The translations under genes and the position numbers were made by a program. The notes beneath the pieces are model-generated. The model was not told the DNA's origin. It ran no database searches and saw only the letters and a list, made by a program, of their open reading frames with translations. A stretch of DNA of 64,000 nucleotides from Flavobacteriaceae bacterium (GTDB lineage Bacteria > Bacteroidota > Bacteroidia > Flavobacteriales > Flavobacteriaceae): assembly GCA_022428005.1 (NCBI GenBank), contig JAKMDI010000011.1:32882-96881 (forward strand), in the 5' to 3' direction. Every line of letters begins with the position of its first letter. Position 1 is the first letter of the stretch. Positions 52,947 to 61,754 of the stretch are shown piece by piece.

Positions 52947-55310
52947 ATGAAGAAGACCTTTTTCCTAATTAGCGTGCTGCTGATTACAAACGTTTTTGGC
53001 CAACAAAATAATTTTAAAGTCAAAGGCGTTATCGTTGACCAATCTTCTCAAGAGCCCATCCCTTTTGCCACAGTTTTATTGGTAGACAAAGGCACCCAAA
53101 AAGCGATTACAGGAACCACTACTTCCGAAGAGGGATACTTTGCCATAACATCTGCTTCCAAAGAAATTTATGTTGAGATTAGCTTTATAGGATATGAAAC
53201 CATTAAAAAATTCGATTTCCAGATCCTTGATCGAACAGTTGATTTTGGAAAAATAGTGCTGAGTGAACAATCACAAAGTTTAAATGAAGTAGAAGTCGTT
53301 GGAGAACAATCAACAACAGAGTTTAGGTTGGATAAAAGGGTCTTCAATGTAGGAAAAGATTTAACCAGCTCTGGCGCCAGTGCATTGGAGGTTTTGGACA
53401 ATGTACCCTCGGTAACCGTCAGTATTGAGGGTCAAGTAAGCCTAAGGGGAAATGCAGGCGTACAAATATTGATTAATGGCAAGCCTTCTGTGTTGACCAG
53501 CGAGGGGGGAAATGCATTGGGTTCAATCACGGCAGAGATGATTGAGAAGGTTGAGGTCATTACCAATCCATCGGCGAAATATGAGGCCGAGGGGACAGCA
53601 GGAATAATAAATATAGTAATCAAAAAAGATGATCGAGAAGGAATCAATGGTTCCTTTTCACTGAATTACGGTGAACCGGAGAACAACAGTGCGGGTTTGA
53701 GCCTGAACAGAAGAACAGAAAAATTTAACTTGTTTACCCAAATGGGCTATGGCTTGAGGAATTATCCCCGGGAAGGAAGCAATAGAAACGAGGATTTTAT
53801 CACCAATACCCAGGTACTGACCTCTGGAACTCAGTACAGAAAAGAGGAGTTTTTTAATATCATATTGGGAACAGACTATTACATTAACCCCCAAAACGTG
53901 ATAACCCTTTCAGGGTTTTATGCCTATGAAGCAGAGGACCAACCGTCCAATACCAATGTACAACAGTTTCAAAACCAAACCCAACTGATCTCTGAGTGGA
54001 ACAGAAAAGAGGTGACCACTGCTGGCAATCCAAAATACCAATATGAATTCATTTACAAAAGGGATTTTTTAGATGATGAGGACCACGACCTTATTTTTAG
54101 CGCTACTGGAAACCTATTCAGCAAAGAACAAAGCTCAGAATTTTTCAATACCACAGTTTTAGGACCCGGTGCTTTTGATGATCAGCAAACCCGCACTTTT
54201 TTCAGAGAATCGGTACACACTTTTAAATTGGATTACACCCATCCATTTGGAGACTATTGGACAGCGGAGGGGGGTTTTCAGTATTCCAGCAACGACGTGA
54301 GTAATGACTATGAAATTAAGGATGATGTTGAAGGTGTGTGGGTTATAAACCCCGGATTCACTAATGTGTTTGAATTTACACAGAACGTTTTGGGGCTATA
54401 TGCCATAACTGCTTATGAGTCCGACGCATGGGGAATGCAGTTGGGGCTGAGAGCAGAGAATACTATGGTAGATACTCATTTGGTAAACACCAATGAAAAA
54501 AACAGTCAGGATTTTACAGACCTGTTTCCCTCTGTGAACACCTCCTATAAATTCAATAATTCTTTTTCCCTACAAGCGAGTTACTCCAAAAGAATTTACC
54601 GCCCCAGACTTTGGGATCTCAATCCGTTTTTTAACATCAGAAACAGTTTTAATTTCAGAAAAGGTAACCCTGATTTGAAAGCTGAATATTCAGATTCATA
54701 TGAGCTTTCGGCAATTTATATCAAGGGAATTGGCTCATTTAATATGAGTTTGTACCAGTTGTTCACGACCAATACCATTGAGTCGGTCACTACATTTCAG
54801 GACAACATAAGTGTTCGTGGCCCGCAGAATTTGGGAACAAAAAGGGTTAATGGATTAGAAATAAATGGAAAAATTAACCCCACCCCCAAAATAGTTGTGA
54901 GTGGAGATTTTAATTTTAACACCTTCGACCGAAAAGCGTCCTGGCAAGGACAATCTTTTGATTTTAGCGGGAACAGCTGGCTTTCCGAAATCACGTCTAA
55001 ATACAAATTTCCAAAAAGTTTAGATGTCGAAATGAGTTGGAACTATCAGTCAAGGTTCAAGACGATTGACGGGGAGTCACTGCCGAGTCAATTTTTAAAT
55101 TTTGGAGTGAGAAAAAAACTGTTGAAAGGAAAAGGGGTGATAAGCTTTAATATCAGGGACCTTTTCGCCACCCGTGTTCGGGAGAACATCACCACGCGTT
55201 CCAATTTTAATATCTGGAGCCGCACCTCCTATGGAAGGTTCTGGGTGCTGGGACTGAGCTATGGGTTTGGAAAGGGAGAAGCCATGGAATTTACCGGTAG
55301 AAGGCGGTAA
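52947..55310 (+). CDS. TonB-dependent receptor-like outer-membrane beta-barrel protein
   Basis: A 787-residue outer-membrane protein: signal peptide MKKTFFLISVLLITNVFGQQ, then a carboxypeptidase-like regulatory domain (VKGVIVDQSSQEPIPFATVL, residues 25-110). A plug domain follows (LEVLDNVPSVTVSIEGQVSLRG, ITNPSAKYEAEGTAGIINI), and then a long beta barrel of the PF14905 type ending in LGLSYGFGKGEAMEFTGRRR. No TonB box is evident and there is no SusD partner, so it is a stand-alone receptor or a porin-like barrel. The substrate is unknown. The ATG at 52947 gives the signal peptide; the TTG six codons upstream would not. Confidence 0.88.
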   Translation: MKKTFFLISVLLITNVFGQQNNFKVKGVIVDQSSQEPIPFATVLLVDKGTQKAITGTTTSEEGYFAITSASKEIYVEISFIGYETIKKFDFQILDRTVDFGKIVLSEQSQSLNEVEVVGEQSTTEFRLDKRVFNVGKDLTSSGASALEVLDNVPSVTVSIEGQVSLRGNAGVQILINGKPSVLTSEGGNALGSITAEMIEKVEVITNPSAKYEAEGTAGIINIVIKKDDREGINGSFSLNYGEPENNSAGLSLNRRTEKFNLFTQMGYGLRNYPREGSNRNEDFITNTQVLTSGTQYRKEEFFNIILGTDYYINPQNVITLSGFYAYEAEDQPSNTNVQQFQNQTQLISEWNRKEVTTAGNPKYQYEFIYKRDFLDDEDHDLIFSATGNLFSKEQSSEFFNTTVLGPGAFDDQQTRTFFRESVHTFKLDYTHPFGDYWTAEGGFQYSSNDVSNDYEIKDDVEGVWVINPGFTNVFEFTQNVLGLYAITAYESDAWGMQLGLRAENTMVDTHLVNTNEKNSQDFTDLFPSVNTSYKFNNSFSLQASYSKRIYRPRLWDLNPFFNIRNSFNFRKGNPDLKAEYSDSYELSAIYIKGIGSFNMSLYQLFTTNTIESVTTFQDNISVRGPQNLGTKRVNGLEINGKINPTPKIVVSGDFNFNTFDRKASWQGQSFDFSGNSWLSEITSKYKFPKSLDVEMSWNYQSRFKTIDGESLPSQFLNFGVRKKLLKGKGVISFNIRDLFATRVRENITTRSNFNIWSRTSYGRFWVLGLSYGFGKGEAMEFTGRRR

Positions 55311-55711
55311 TTCATTTGCATGAGTTTATTTATTTGATATAAATATGCTTATTGAAAATGTAAATTAAAACTATTTTTAAAACCTCTGCAGCACTACTGT
55401 TGATTCAGGGACTTCCTTTTTTTTACATCTTTTTTCTTCTGAATTCAGAATAATACTGAAGACAGCTTTTTTAATGGCTAGAGCATCCTCTATATCAGAT
55501 TTGGAGACCTTGAAAAGGCTTTTTTTGTTCTTTGTATTGACAGGATTTTTTGTCACATCAGGTCAAATAGGTTTTGTCAAAGGAGATTCCACTGCGCTAC
55601 TTCCATTAATGATATGGGGCTGATTACCTAAGGGCTGTTCTATTATGGGTCAAAAAAAGAGACCGTTTAGCCGTGTTTTTGTGTTTCGGATAATATAGGT
55701 CGCTAATGGAC
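55311..55711. other. 401-bp gene-poor interval
   Basis: Separates the convergent receptor and DoxX genes. It holds one short reading frame (55474-55623, listed separately) and nothing else I can support. No clear terminator hairpin was seen behind either gene. Confidence 0.6.
55474..55623 (+). pseudogene. Short frame resembling the truncated start of a secreted protein
   Basis: ATG at 55474 to TGA at 55621-55623, 49 codons. The middle is signal-peptide-like (LKRLFLFFVLTGFFVTSGQI) and is followed by a short mature-like stretch before the stop. It could be a small secreted peptide or the N-terminal remnant of a lost gene. I recognise no family. Confidence 0.25.
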
Positions 55712-56059
55712 CTACAGTGCGGCTTTGATGAGTTCATAACACAAATAGCCGTTGAGTAAACAGTAGGTAAAAGCAGGAAAGGTTTTTATCAAACTGTCTT
55801 TTATCAAAAGGCGTGTAATGACGCCAAAGAGCATTAATAGTGAAAGACCCAAAGTGCTTACGATTTGTAGGTATGGTATCCAAAAACCTAACAGCAGCCC
55901 GCATGCGCCGGCCAATTGTAGCCACCCTGTTAGTTTTCGATATTGAGGAATACCATAACGCTTAAATTCTAAAACCATGTGTTTGCTGGAAAGGCAGGTT
56001 ACTCCATAAAAGAAAAATGAAAAGCAGCAAAACCAGATAAGCCCATCAATCAAGCGCAT
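55712..56059 (-). CDS. DoxX-like membrane protein
   Basis: A 115-residue protein with four hydrophobic helices and the DoxX-like pattern: FYGVTCLSSKHMVLEFKRYGIPQYRKLTGWLQLAGA, where FKRYGIP and the GWLQLAGACGLLLG stretch are the recognisable parts. Function is unknown; DoxX relatives are linked to redox and sulfur metabolism. It overlaps the 3' end of the DUF2237 gene by 14 bp, so the two are co-transcribed. Confidence 0.75.
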   Translation of the reverse strand: MRLIDGLIWFCCFSFFFYGVTCLSSKHMVLEFKRYGIPQYRKLTGWLQLAGACGLLLGFWIPYLQIVSTLGLSLLMLFGVITRLLIKDSLIKTFPAFTYCLLNGYLCYELIKAAL

Positions 56060-56420
56060 GTGCGAATTTTTTTAAAGTTTCTAAATCGACGTACTCCAGG
56101 GTTTTTTGGTGGGAAGCCTCAAGAATAATTTTTGGAGCCAAATCTGCCTGATAGGCCTCTAACCACCTCAAGACACATAAACACCAACGATCACCGTCCA
56201 CCAATCCTGGAAAGTTATATTCCGGATAGGGACGTGTTAAATCGTTACCCTTACTTTTAGAATAAGCAAGAAAAGCGTCGTTTACGACTGCGCAAACGGT
56301 ATGGGTGCCGAGATCCAAAGCACCGGTATCACAACAGCCGTTTTTGTAGGCCCCAGTCATGGGACTGGTCCCACACACCACCAAGGGGTCTCCAAAAACA
56401 TTGAGGGAGGGTTCCTTCAT
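56046..56420 (-). CDS. DUF2237 protein
   Basis: A 124-residue soluble protein with the DUF2237 blocks: LNVFGDPLVVCGTSPMTGAYKNGCCDTG, then GTHTVCAVVNDAFLAYSKSKGNDLT, PEYNFPGLVDGDRWCLCVLRWLEAY and APKIILEASHQKTLEYV. Conserved cysteines (GCC, TVC, WCLC) suggest metal binding or redox use, but no function is known. It sits between two DoxX-like genes on the same strand: 46 bp after one and overlapping the other. Confidence 0.85.
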   Translation of the reverse strand: MKEPSLNVFGDPLVVCGTSPMTGAYKNGCCDTGALDLGTHTVCAVVNDAFLAYSKSKGNDLTRPYPEYNFPGLVDGDRWCLCVLRWLEAYQADLAPKIILEASHQKTLEYVDLETLKKFAHALD

Positions 56421-56466
56421 TTAAAAATGGTTAATGTCAAAAATAGAGATGGATTTTCCCGAGCAT

Positions 56467-56856
56467 TCAACCCTTGGGGTAGCCAATGCCTTTTGGGTTG
56501 AGGACCAGTACCAAACAGCACAACAACATACTTGCTGCGGGCAGCGTGGGAAGGATACCATCACCTATGCTGATGTGGAAGTAGACTGCACCTACCATAA
56601 AAAGAGCAATGCCCAAGGCCGCGGGCTTTATTAATTTGGGAAATTTGAATGCTCCTATAAGTAACACAATCGCTAAAGATACCTTAAAAATCCCTACCCC
56701 AATCATAATGGTATCATCGAGCCCATAGGCGGCAAATTCCTCAGACATATTACCTGAAGCACCTCCTCTGAATACAGAAGGTTGGTTGAGCTTGAAGGTC
56801 CATGCACTCAACACCACAATAGAAATTATAAAAGATAATATTTTGTACAACTTCAC
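56467..56856 (-). CDS. DoxX-like membrane protein, second copy
   Basis: A 129-residue membrane protein with four hydrophobic helices: an N-terminal helix (ILSFIISIVVLSAWTF), a loop with GASGNMSEEFAAYGLDD, then IMIGVGIFKVSLAIVLLIGA and two more. The helix pattern and the AYG-D turn fit the DoxX-like superfamily, though less closely than the 55.7-kb protein. It heads the three-gene DoxX-DUF2237-DoxX unit. Function is unknown. Confidence 0.65.
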   Translation of the reverse strand: MKLYKILSFIISIVVLSAWTFKLNQPSVFRGGASGNMSEEFAAYGLDDTIMIGVGIFKVSLAIVLLIGAFKFPKLIKPAALGIALFMVGAVYFHISIGDGILPTLPAASMLLCCLVLVLNPKGIGYPKG

Positions 56857-57001
56857 TTTTTAAACAGTTTCAATAAAGTTATGACTAAATTTCATATAAT
56901 AGAAACCGAAGTTCAGAAAAAATTAGTCTTAGCGAGGATTATATAGATTATCAGCATTAATCTTATGCTTCCAAATTATTTTCTTTTCTTAGGGGGATGA
57001 T

Positions 57002-57009
57002 TATCTTTG
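57002..57009 (+). promoter_or_regulatory. -7 promoter box TATCTTTG
   Basis: Exact TAnnTTTG match 70 bp upstream of the TTG start at 57080. A 15-codon frame beginning at 57024 lies in the leader and may be chance. Confidence 0.5.
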
Positions 57010-57079
57010 AAAAATTCAAAAAAATGCGCTCCATAAGATTTAAAAACACCTACAATTTATTAAAGACATAAACCGATAA

Positions 57080-57730
57080 TTGACTAAGCGTTTATTTATT
57101 TCCCTGATCATTTTTTTGTCAGTGAGCAGCAGTTTACATTCACAATATGGCTCATTAGAGCTCAACACGGGAGGTTTTTCGTTTGTTCCTATTTTTACTT
57201 CAAACAAACCCCATTATGTTCTTCGAGCGGGAACCAATGACAAAAGAAGGTTCAGCCTGAACCTGATTAACCTGATCATGATGGACGGTCTTCACCCTGC
57301 AAACTATTCTCTAATCGTGAGGTACAAGCTTATTGACAAAAAATTTCAGTTAAAGGCGGGGCTTCAATTGCCGGGATATCGCTTGTTTGAAAATGAGGAC
57401 TTAAGATCCAGAGATGTAGGGGAAGTCAGGGCTTCCTATCCGATCAACGCTACGACAAAATTGTTGTTTTTATACCTCCACGCAGAGGGGAAAAATTTTG
57501 AGATGAACAACAATTTTTATTCTTTTTATTTTGAAAAAAAGCTGAATAAGTGGACTGCGACCGCCCAGGCCTATCTGCTGTTTACAAGTCTTGAGCCAGA
57601 GCCAGCCTATGGAGTAGCACAGAAAGTAACCTATAAGTTCAAGGATAAAATTAACATCAACATTTTCCTAAATAAATCTTTAGTCGATGAGGTTTTTAAC
57701 AGAACACTTGGGGTAGAGTTTTTCTTTTAG
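57080..57730 (+). CDS. Uncharacterised outer-membrane beta-barrel-like protein
   Basis: A 216-residue exported protein that I do not recognise. It has a signal peptide (RLFISLIIFLSVSSSLHSQ), then about ten alternating polar/hydrophobic strands (KFQLKAGLQLPGYRLF, WTATAQAYLLFTSLE) and ends in ...LGVEFFF, a terminal phenylalanine typical of outer-membrane barrels. The start is TTG at 57080, since a stop codon lies directly upstream. It precedes the arabinose operon by about 100 bp on the same strand, but the gap and a lone -7 box suggest a separate unit. Confidence 0.65.
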   Translation: MTKRLFISLIIFLSVSSSLHSQYGSLELNTGGFSFVPIFTSNKPHYVLRAGTNDKRRFSLNLINLIMMDGLHPANYSLIVRYKLIDKKFQLKAGLQLPGYRLFENEDLRSRDVGEVRASYPINATTKLLFLYLHAEGKNFEMNNNFYSFYFEKKLNKWTATAQAYLLFTSLEPEPAYGVAQKVTYKFKDKININIFLNKSLVDEVFNRTLGVEFFF

Positions 57731-57836
57731 TGGGTAATTTTAAAAAGATACTTTTTTAAAAAGAAAGGGTTATTATTATCTTGACCATCAATAGCTGAAA
57801 TCGTTTACACTACGACGCGCTTATATAATAAAACTT

Positions 57837-59507
57837 ATGATGAATGCTTACGTAATTGGAGTTGATTATGGAACCGACGCTGTAAGGGCCGTACTGGTAG
57901 ATACCGTTTCAGGAAAAGAGCTGGCATCGGCGGTTCACAATTACCGCAAATGGTCACAAGGATTGTATTGTGACCCCAGCATCAACCAATTTTGCCAGCA
58001 CCCCTCTGATCATTTGGAAGGCCTTGAAAAAACGGTACAGTCTGTGATGGCGCAAGCCCATGTTGACCCTGCGGCCGTCAAGGCATTGACCATAGACACC
58101 ACGGGCTCTTCACCTATTGCGGTCAACGAAGCGGGGGAGGCCTTGGTTTTTACCCAAGGTTTTGAAAACAACCCCAACGCCATGGTTATTCTTTGGAAAG
58201 ATCACACTGCAGTACAAGCAGCAGCGGAGATCAATACTTTGGCACAAGGCTGGAAAGGAGCGGATTTTTTGGCTTATTCGGGGGGGATTTACTCCTCAGA
58301 GTGGTTTTGGGCAAAGATTCTTCATATAATCCGCCAAGATGATGATCTAAAAGAACAGGCATTTTCGTGGATGGAACATTGTGACTATCTAACCTATACC
58401 TTAATTGAGGGGAACGACCTTAGAGCCTTTAAGCGAAGTCGCTGTGCTGCGGGACATAAAGCCATGTGGCACGAATCGTGGGGAGGCCTGCCGGGAAAGG
58501 ATTTTTTGGGTCAACTGGATCCCTATCTTGCTCAGCTCAGGGACCGCTTGTATGAAAAAACGTATACCTCCGACCAAGCTGCTGGTGTGTTGAGTAAAGG
58601 GTGGGCCAAAAGGTTAGGTCTTACCACGGAGACCGTCGTCGGCGTGGGAACTTTCGATGCGCATGCGGGTGCCATGGGGGCAAAAATAAAAGAGAACACT
58701 TTGGTTCGGGTTATGGGGACCTCTACCTGTGACATTATGGTGGGGGATACTCCCGAGATAAGAACCAAGCCGATTAAAGGAATATGCGGCCAAGTGGATG
58801 GCTCTGTTGTCCCTGGAAAAATCGGATTGGAAGCCGGGCAGTCCGCCTTTGGAGATGCATTGGCGTGGTTAAAAAAATTGATGACCTGGCCTTTGGAAAC
58901 CAGCCTAAAGAACAGTATTGCGCTCGATGAAAACCAAAAAAATCAACTCCTAAAAGCAATAGAAGACAATGTGTTAAACGAGTTGACAGAAGCTGCGAAA
59001 AATCTGAAAACCGACACTGCTGTGCCCACAGCTTTGGATTGGGTGAATGGAAGAAGGACACCAGATGCCAATCAAAATTTGAAGGCGGCTTTTTCCAACA
59101 TCAGTTTGGGTACAGGTGCTCCAGAAATGTTTTTATCATTGGTTTATGCGATATGTTTTGGATCCAAGAAAATCGTAGCGCGATTTGATGAAGAGGGGGT
59201 AATCATAAAGGACATTATTGGCGTTGGTGGTGTCGCAAGAAAATCTCCTTTTATCATGCAAACCCTTTCTAATGTATTAAATTTAACAGTCAAAGTAGCG
59301 GAGACGGATCAAGCTCCAGCACTTGGTGCGGCGATTTATGCTGCTGTTGCTGGGGGGATTTATAATGATACCGCACAGGCCTCTTCTGTTATGGGAAGCG
59401 ATTTTGAAGCGATTTATAAACCCGAGGAAGAACAAGTAAAGCGCCTCGAGAAAAGATTGGCGAAATACGATCAACTGGCCCATGCGGTAGAGAACGATTT
59501 ATCATAA
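57837..59507 (+). CDS. araB: Ribulokinase
   Basis: A 556-residue FGGY-family kinase that phosphorylates L-ribulose with ATP. The N-terminus YVIGVDYGTDAVRAVLVDT is the phosphate-1 motif, LTIDTTGSSPIAV follows, then VGVGTFDAHAGAMGAKI, VMGTSTCDIM and the C-terminal GVGGVARKSPFIMQTLSNVL adenosine motif. ATG ATG at the start leaves 57837 or 57840 as possible initiators. It is the first gene of the operon, with araD 3 bp downstream. No exact -7 box is visible, so a regulator-dependent promoter is possible. Confidence 0.94.
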   Translation: MMNAYVIGVDYGTDAVRAVLVDTVSGKELASAVHNYRKWSQGLYCDPSINQFCQHPSDHLEGLEKTVQSVMAQAHVDPAAVKALTIDTTGSSPIAVNEAGEALVFTQGFENNPNAMVILWKDHTAVQAAAEINTLAQGWKGADFLAYSGGIYSSEWFWAKILHIIRQDDDLKEQAFSWMEHCDYLTYTLIEGNDLRAFKRSRCAAGHKAMWHESWGGLPGKDFLGQLDPYLAQLRDRLYEKTYTSDQAAGVLSKGWAKRLGLTTETVVGVGTFDAHAGAMGAKIKENTLVRVMGTSTCDIMVGDTPEIRTKPIKGICGQVDGSVVPGKIGLEAGQSAFGDALAWLKKLMTWPLETSLKNSIALDENQKNQLLKAIEDNVLNELTEAAKNLKTDTAVPTALDWVNGRRTPDANQNLKAAFSNISLGTGAPEMFLSLVYAICFGSKKIVARFDEEGVIIKDIIGVGGVARKSPFIMQTLSNVLNLTVKVAETDQAPALGAAIYAAVAGGIYNDTAQASSVMGSDFEAIYKPEEEQVKRLEKRLAKYDQLAHAVENDLS

Positions 59508-59510
59508 AAG

Positions 59511-60209
59511 ATGAGCAACTTTAAAGATTTAAAAGAAGAATGTTACCACGCCAATATGGCCTTGAACGAGCAGGGTTTGGTACTCTATACCTTTGGTAAT
59601 GTGAGTGCTGTAGACCGTTCTGAAAAAGTTTTTGCCATAAAACCCAGCGGGGTCCCCTATGAAGAGCTTACTCCTCAAAAAATGGTGGTGGTGGACTATG
59701 AAAACAATATTGTTGATGGGGATCTCAGGCCTTCATCGGACACCAAAACCCATGCCTATCTTTACCATCATTGGAAAGAAATTGGCGGTATTGCCCACAC
59801 CCACGCCTTGTATTCTGTTTCTTGGGCACAGTCCCTTCGAGACATTCCTATATTTGGAACCACCCATGCAGATCACCTTACCCAGGACATCCCTTGCGCT
59901 CCGCCAATGAACGATATGTTGATTGAAGGCGATTACGAACACAATACGGGAAAGCAAATTACGGATTGCTTTGATGGTCGGAAACTCGATCACCGCGAGG
60001 TAGAGATGGTGTTGGTTGGAAACCACGGACCCTTTTGTTGGGGCGCCGACGCGCAAAAGGCAGTCTTTAACAGCAGGGTGTTAGAGGAAATAGCGCACAT
60101 GGCTTACCTCACACTCCAAATCAATCCAAAATCAGAAAAGCTTAAAGCAGCACTAATTGATAAGCACTACCAAAGAAAACACGGTGCTAAAAAATACTAC
60201 GGACAGTAA
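59511..60209 (+). CDS. araD: L-ribulose-5-phosphate 4-epimerase
   Basis: A 232-residue class II aldolase-fold enzyme that converts L-ribulose 5-phosphate to D-xylulose 5-phosphate. It has NVSAVDRSEKVFAIKPSGVPYEEL, the zinc-binding HTHALYSVSWAQ, and VLVGNHGPFCWGADAQKAV with a third zinc histidine. Length is normal. It lies 3 bp after araB, and its last base is the first base of araA, so the three are tightly coupled. Confidence 0.95.
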   Translation: MSNFKDLKEECYHANMALNEQGLVLYTFGNVSAVDRSEKVFAIKPSGVPYEELTPQKMVVVDYENNIVDGDLRPSSDTKTHAYLYHHWKEIGGIAHTHALYSVSWAQSLRDIPIFGTTHADHLTQDIPCAPPMNDMLIEGDYEHNTGKQITDCFDGRKLDHREVEMVLVGNHGPFCWGADAQKAVFNSRVLEEIAHMAYLTLQINPKSEKLKAALIDKHYQRKHGAKKYYGQ

Positions 60210-61642
60210 TGACAAGTTTATTTAAAAGTAAAAAGCTGTTTTTCCTTTGTGGAAGCCAGCACCTTTATGGCGCATCAGCCTTAAAGCAAGTTGAAAATAA
60301 CACCCAGGAAATTGTAAGCTCACTCAATGAATCCCCCCATCTTCCATTTTCAGTTGTTTTTAAAAAAGTACTGACCACGCCAGAGGAAATTACCCAATGC
60401 TGTGCTGAATTGAGTTTTGACGACAGTTGTATTGGTGTAATAATGTGGATGCATACATTCTCTCCAGCTAAAATGTGGATCAACGGACTGAAAAAGCTGG
60501 ATAAACCCCTGTGTCACCTACATACACAATTCAATGCCGAGATTCCTTGGTCAACGATTGATATGGATTTTATGAACCTAAACCAGTCGGCCCACGGGGA
60601 TCGGGAATTTGCCCATATATTGACGCGTATGGAAATTCCCAGGAAAACAGTGGTTGGTCATTGGGCTCAAGAAAGTGTATTAAAACAAATTGGAAGCTGG
60701 TCTCGCAGTGCTGCCGGCTGGGACGAAATGCAAAGGCTAAAGGTGGCACGTATTGGTGATAATATGCGTCAGGTTGCTGTAACCGAAGGAGACAAAGTAG
60801 CTGCCCAAATTCAATTAGGGTTTTCTGTCGATGCTTTTGACCCCAATGATATAGTCGCCCAAATAGAAGGCTTATCGCCGGCAGAGATCAATTATTTACT
60901 GGCAGAATACAATGAGACGTATGAGGTGGAGCCAAAGCTGGCAAAAGGGGGAGGGCAACACCCTGCGCTGATAGAGGCAGCTAAGATAGAGCTTGGAATA
61001 CAGAAATTTTTGGATGAAGGGGGCTACAAAGCGTTCACCACTAATTTTGAAAATCTCGGAAGTTTAACCCAGCTTCCCGGAATAGCTGTACAACGGCTGA
61101 TGAAAAAAGGCTATGGATTTGCTGCTGAGGGAGACTGGAAAACAGCAGCCTTGTTGAGGACCCTCAAAGTAATGGGGCTTGGGCTGGACGGGGGAACGTC
61201 CTTTATGGAAGACTACACCTATCATTTTGAGACTAATAAATCTTTGGTTTTGGGTTCTCATATGTTAGAAATATGTCCCTCAATCGCAGCGGAGCAGGTT
61301 CAATGTGAAATACACCCTCTGTCCATTGGAGGCAAAGCAGACCCGGTTAGACTGGTGTTTAATGCCAAAACTGGTTCTGGAATCAATGCCAGTTTGGTGG
61401 ACATGGGTTCAGGGTTTAGAATGCTGGTCAACGAGATAGTGTCGGTTCCCATTCCAAAGGAACTGCCACGACTCCCCGTAGCGAGAGTTTTGCTGGAGGT
61501 GAAACCGAATTTCACAGAAGCGATTCATTCGTGGCTGTCGGCAGGAGGTGCCCATCATACTGTTTTTTCATTGGACACCAACAGCGAACAATTGAAAGAT
61601 TTTTGCCACATGGCTGGCATAGAATGTTTGGTCATCAATTAG
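60209..61642 (+). CDS. araA: L-arabinose isomerase
   Basis: A 477-residue isomerase that converts L-arabinose to L-ribulose. It has the N-terminal FLCGSQHLYGASALKQVENN, CIGVIMWMHTFSPAKMWI, PLCHLHTQFNAEIPW, and the metal-binding region FMEDYTYHFE with the neighbouring LVLGSHMLEICPSI. Length fits the family. It is the third gene of the operon, overlapping araD by one base; the symporter gene follows after 112 bp. Confidence 0.96.
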   Translation: MTSLFKSKKLFFLCGSQHLYGASALKQVENNTQEIVSSLNESPHLPFSVVFKKVLTTPEEITQCCAELSFDDSCIGVIMWMHTFSPAKMWINGLKKLDKPLCHLHTQFNAEIPWSTIDMDFMNLNQSAHGDREFAHILTRMEIPRKTVVGHWAQESVLKQIGSWSRSAAGWDEMQRLKVARIGDNMRQVAVTEGDKVAAQIQLGFSVDAFDPNDIVAQIEGLSPAEINYLLAEYNETYEVEPKLAKGGGQHPALIEAAKIELGIQKFLDEGGYKAFTTNFENLGSLTQLPGIAVQRLMKKGYGFAAEGDWKTAALLRTLKVMGLGLDGGTSFMEDYTYHFETNKSLVLGSHMLEICPSIAAEQVQCEIHPLSIGGKADPVRLVFNAKTGSGINASLVDMGSGFRMLVNEIVSVPIPKELPRLPVARVLLEVKPNFTEAIHSWLSAGGAHHTVFSLDTNSEQLKDFCHMAGIECLVIN

Positions 61643-61754
61643 CGCTGCCAATAGGGCTTGTTTAGATAATTATTAAAAGTTTGGTGCTGGGTTGAATTAA
61701 AATATTAATATTGATGACAGCAAAATCAAATTAAAGTACCAAAGTTATTTTGAC

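Noticed and set aside
57024..57071. 15-codon upstream frame in the leader of the gene at 57080
   Set aside because: A short frame in AT-rich leader DNA is expected by chance; no leader-peptide pattern (runs of one amino acid, attenuator hairpin) is seen.
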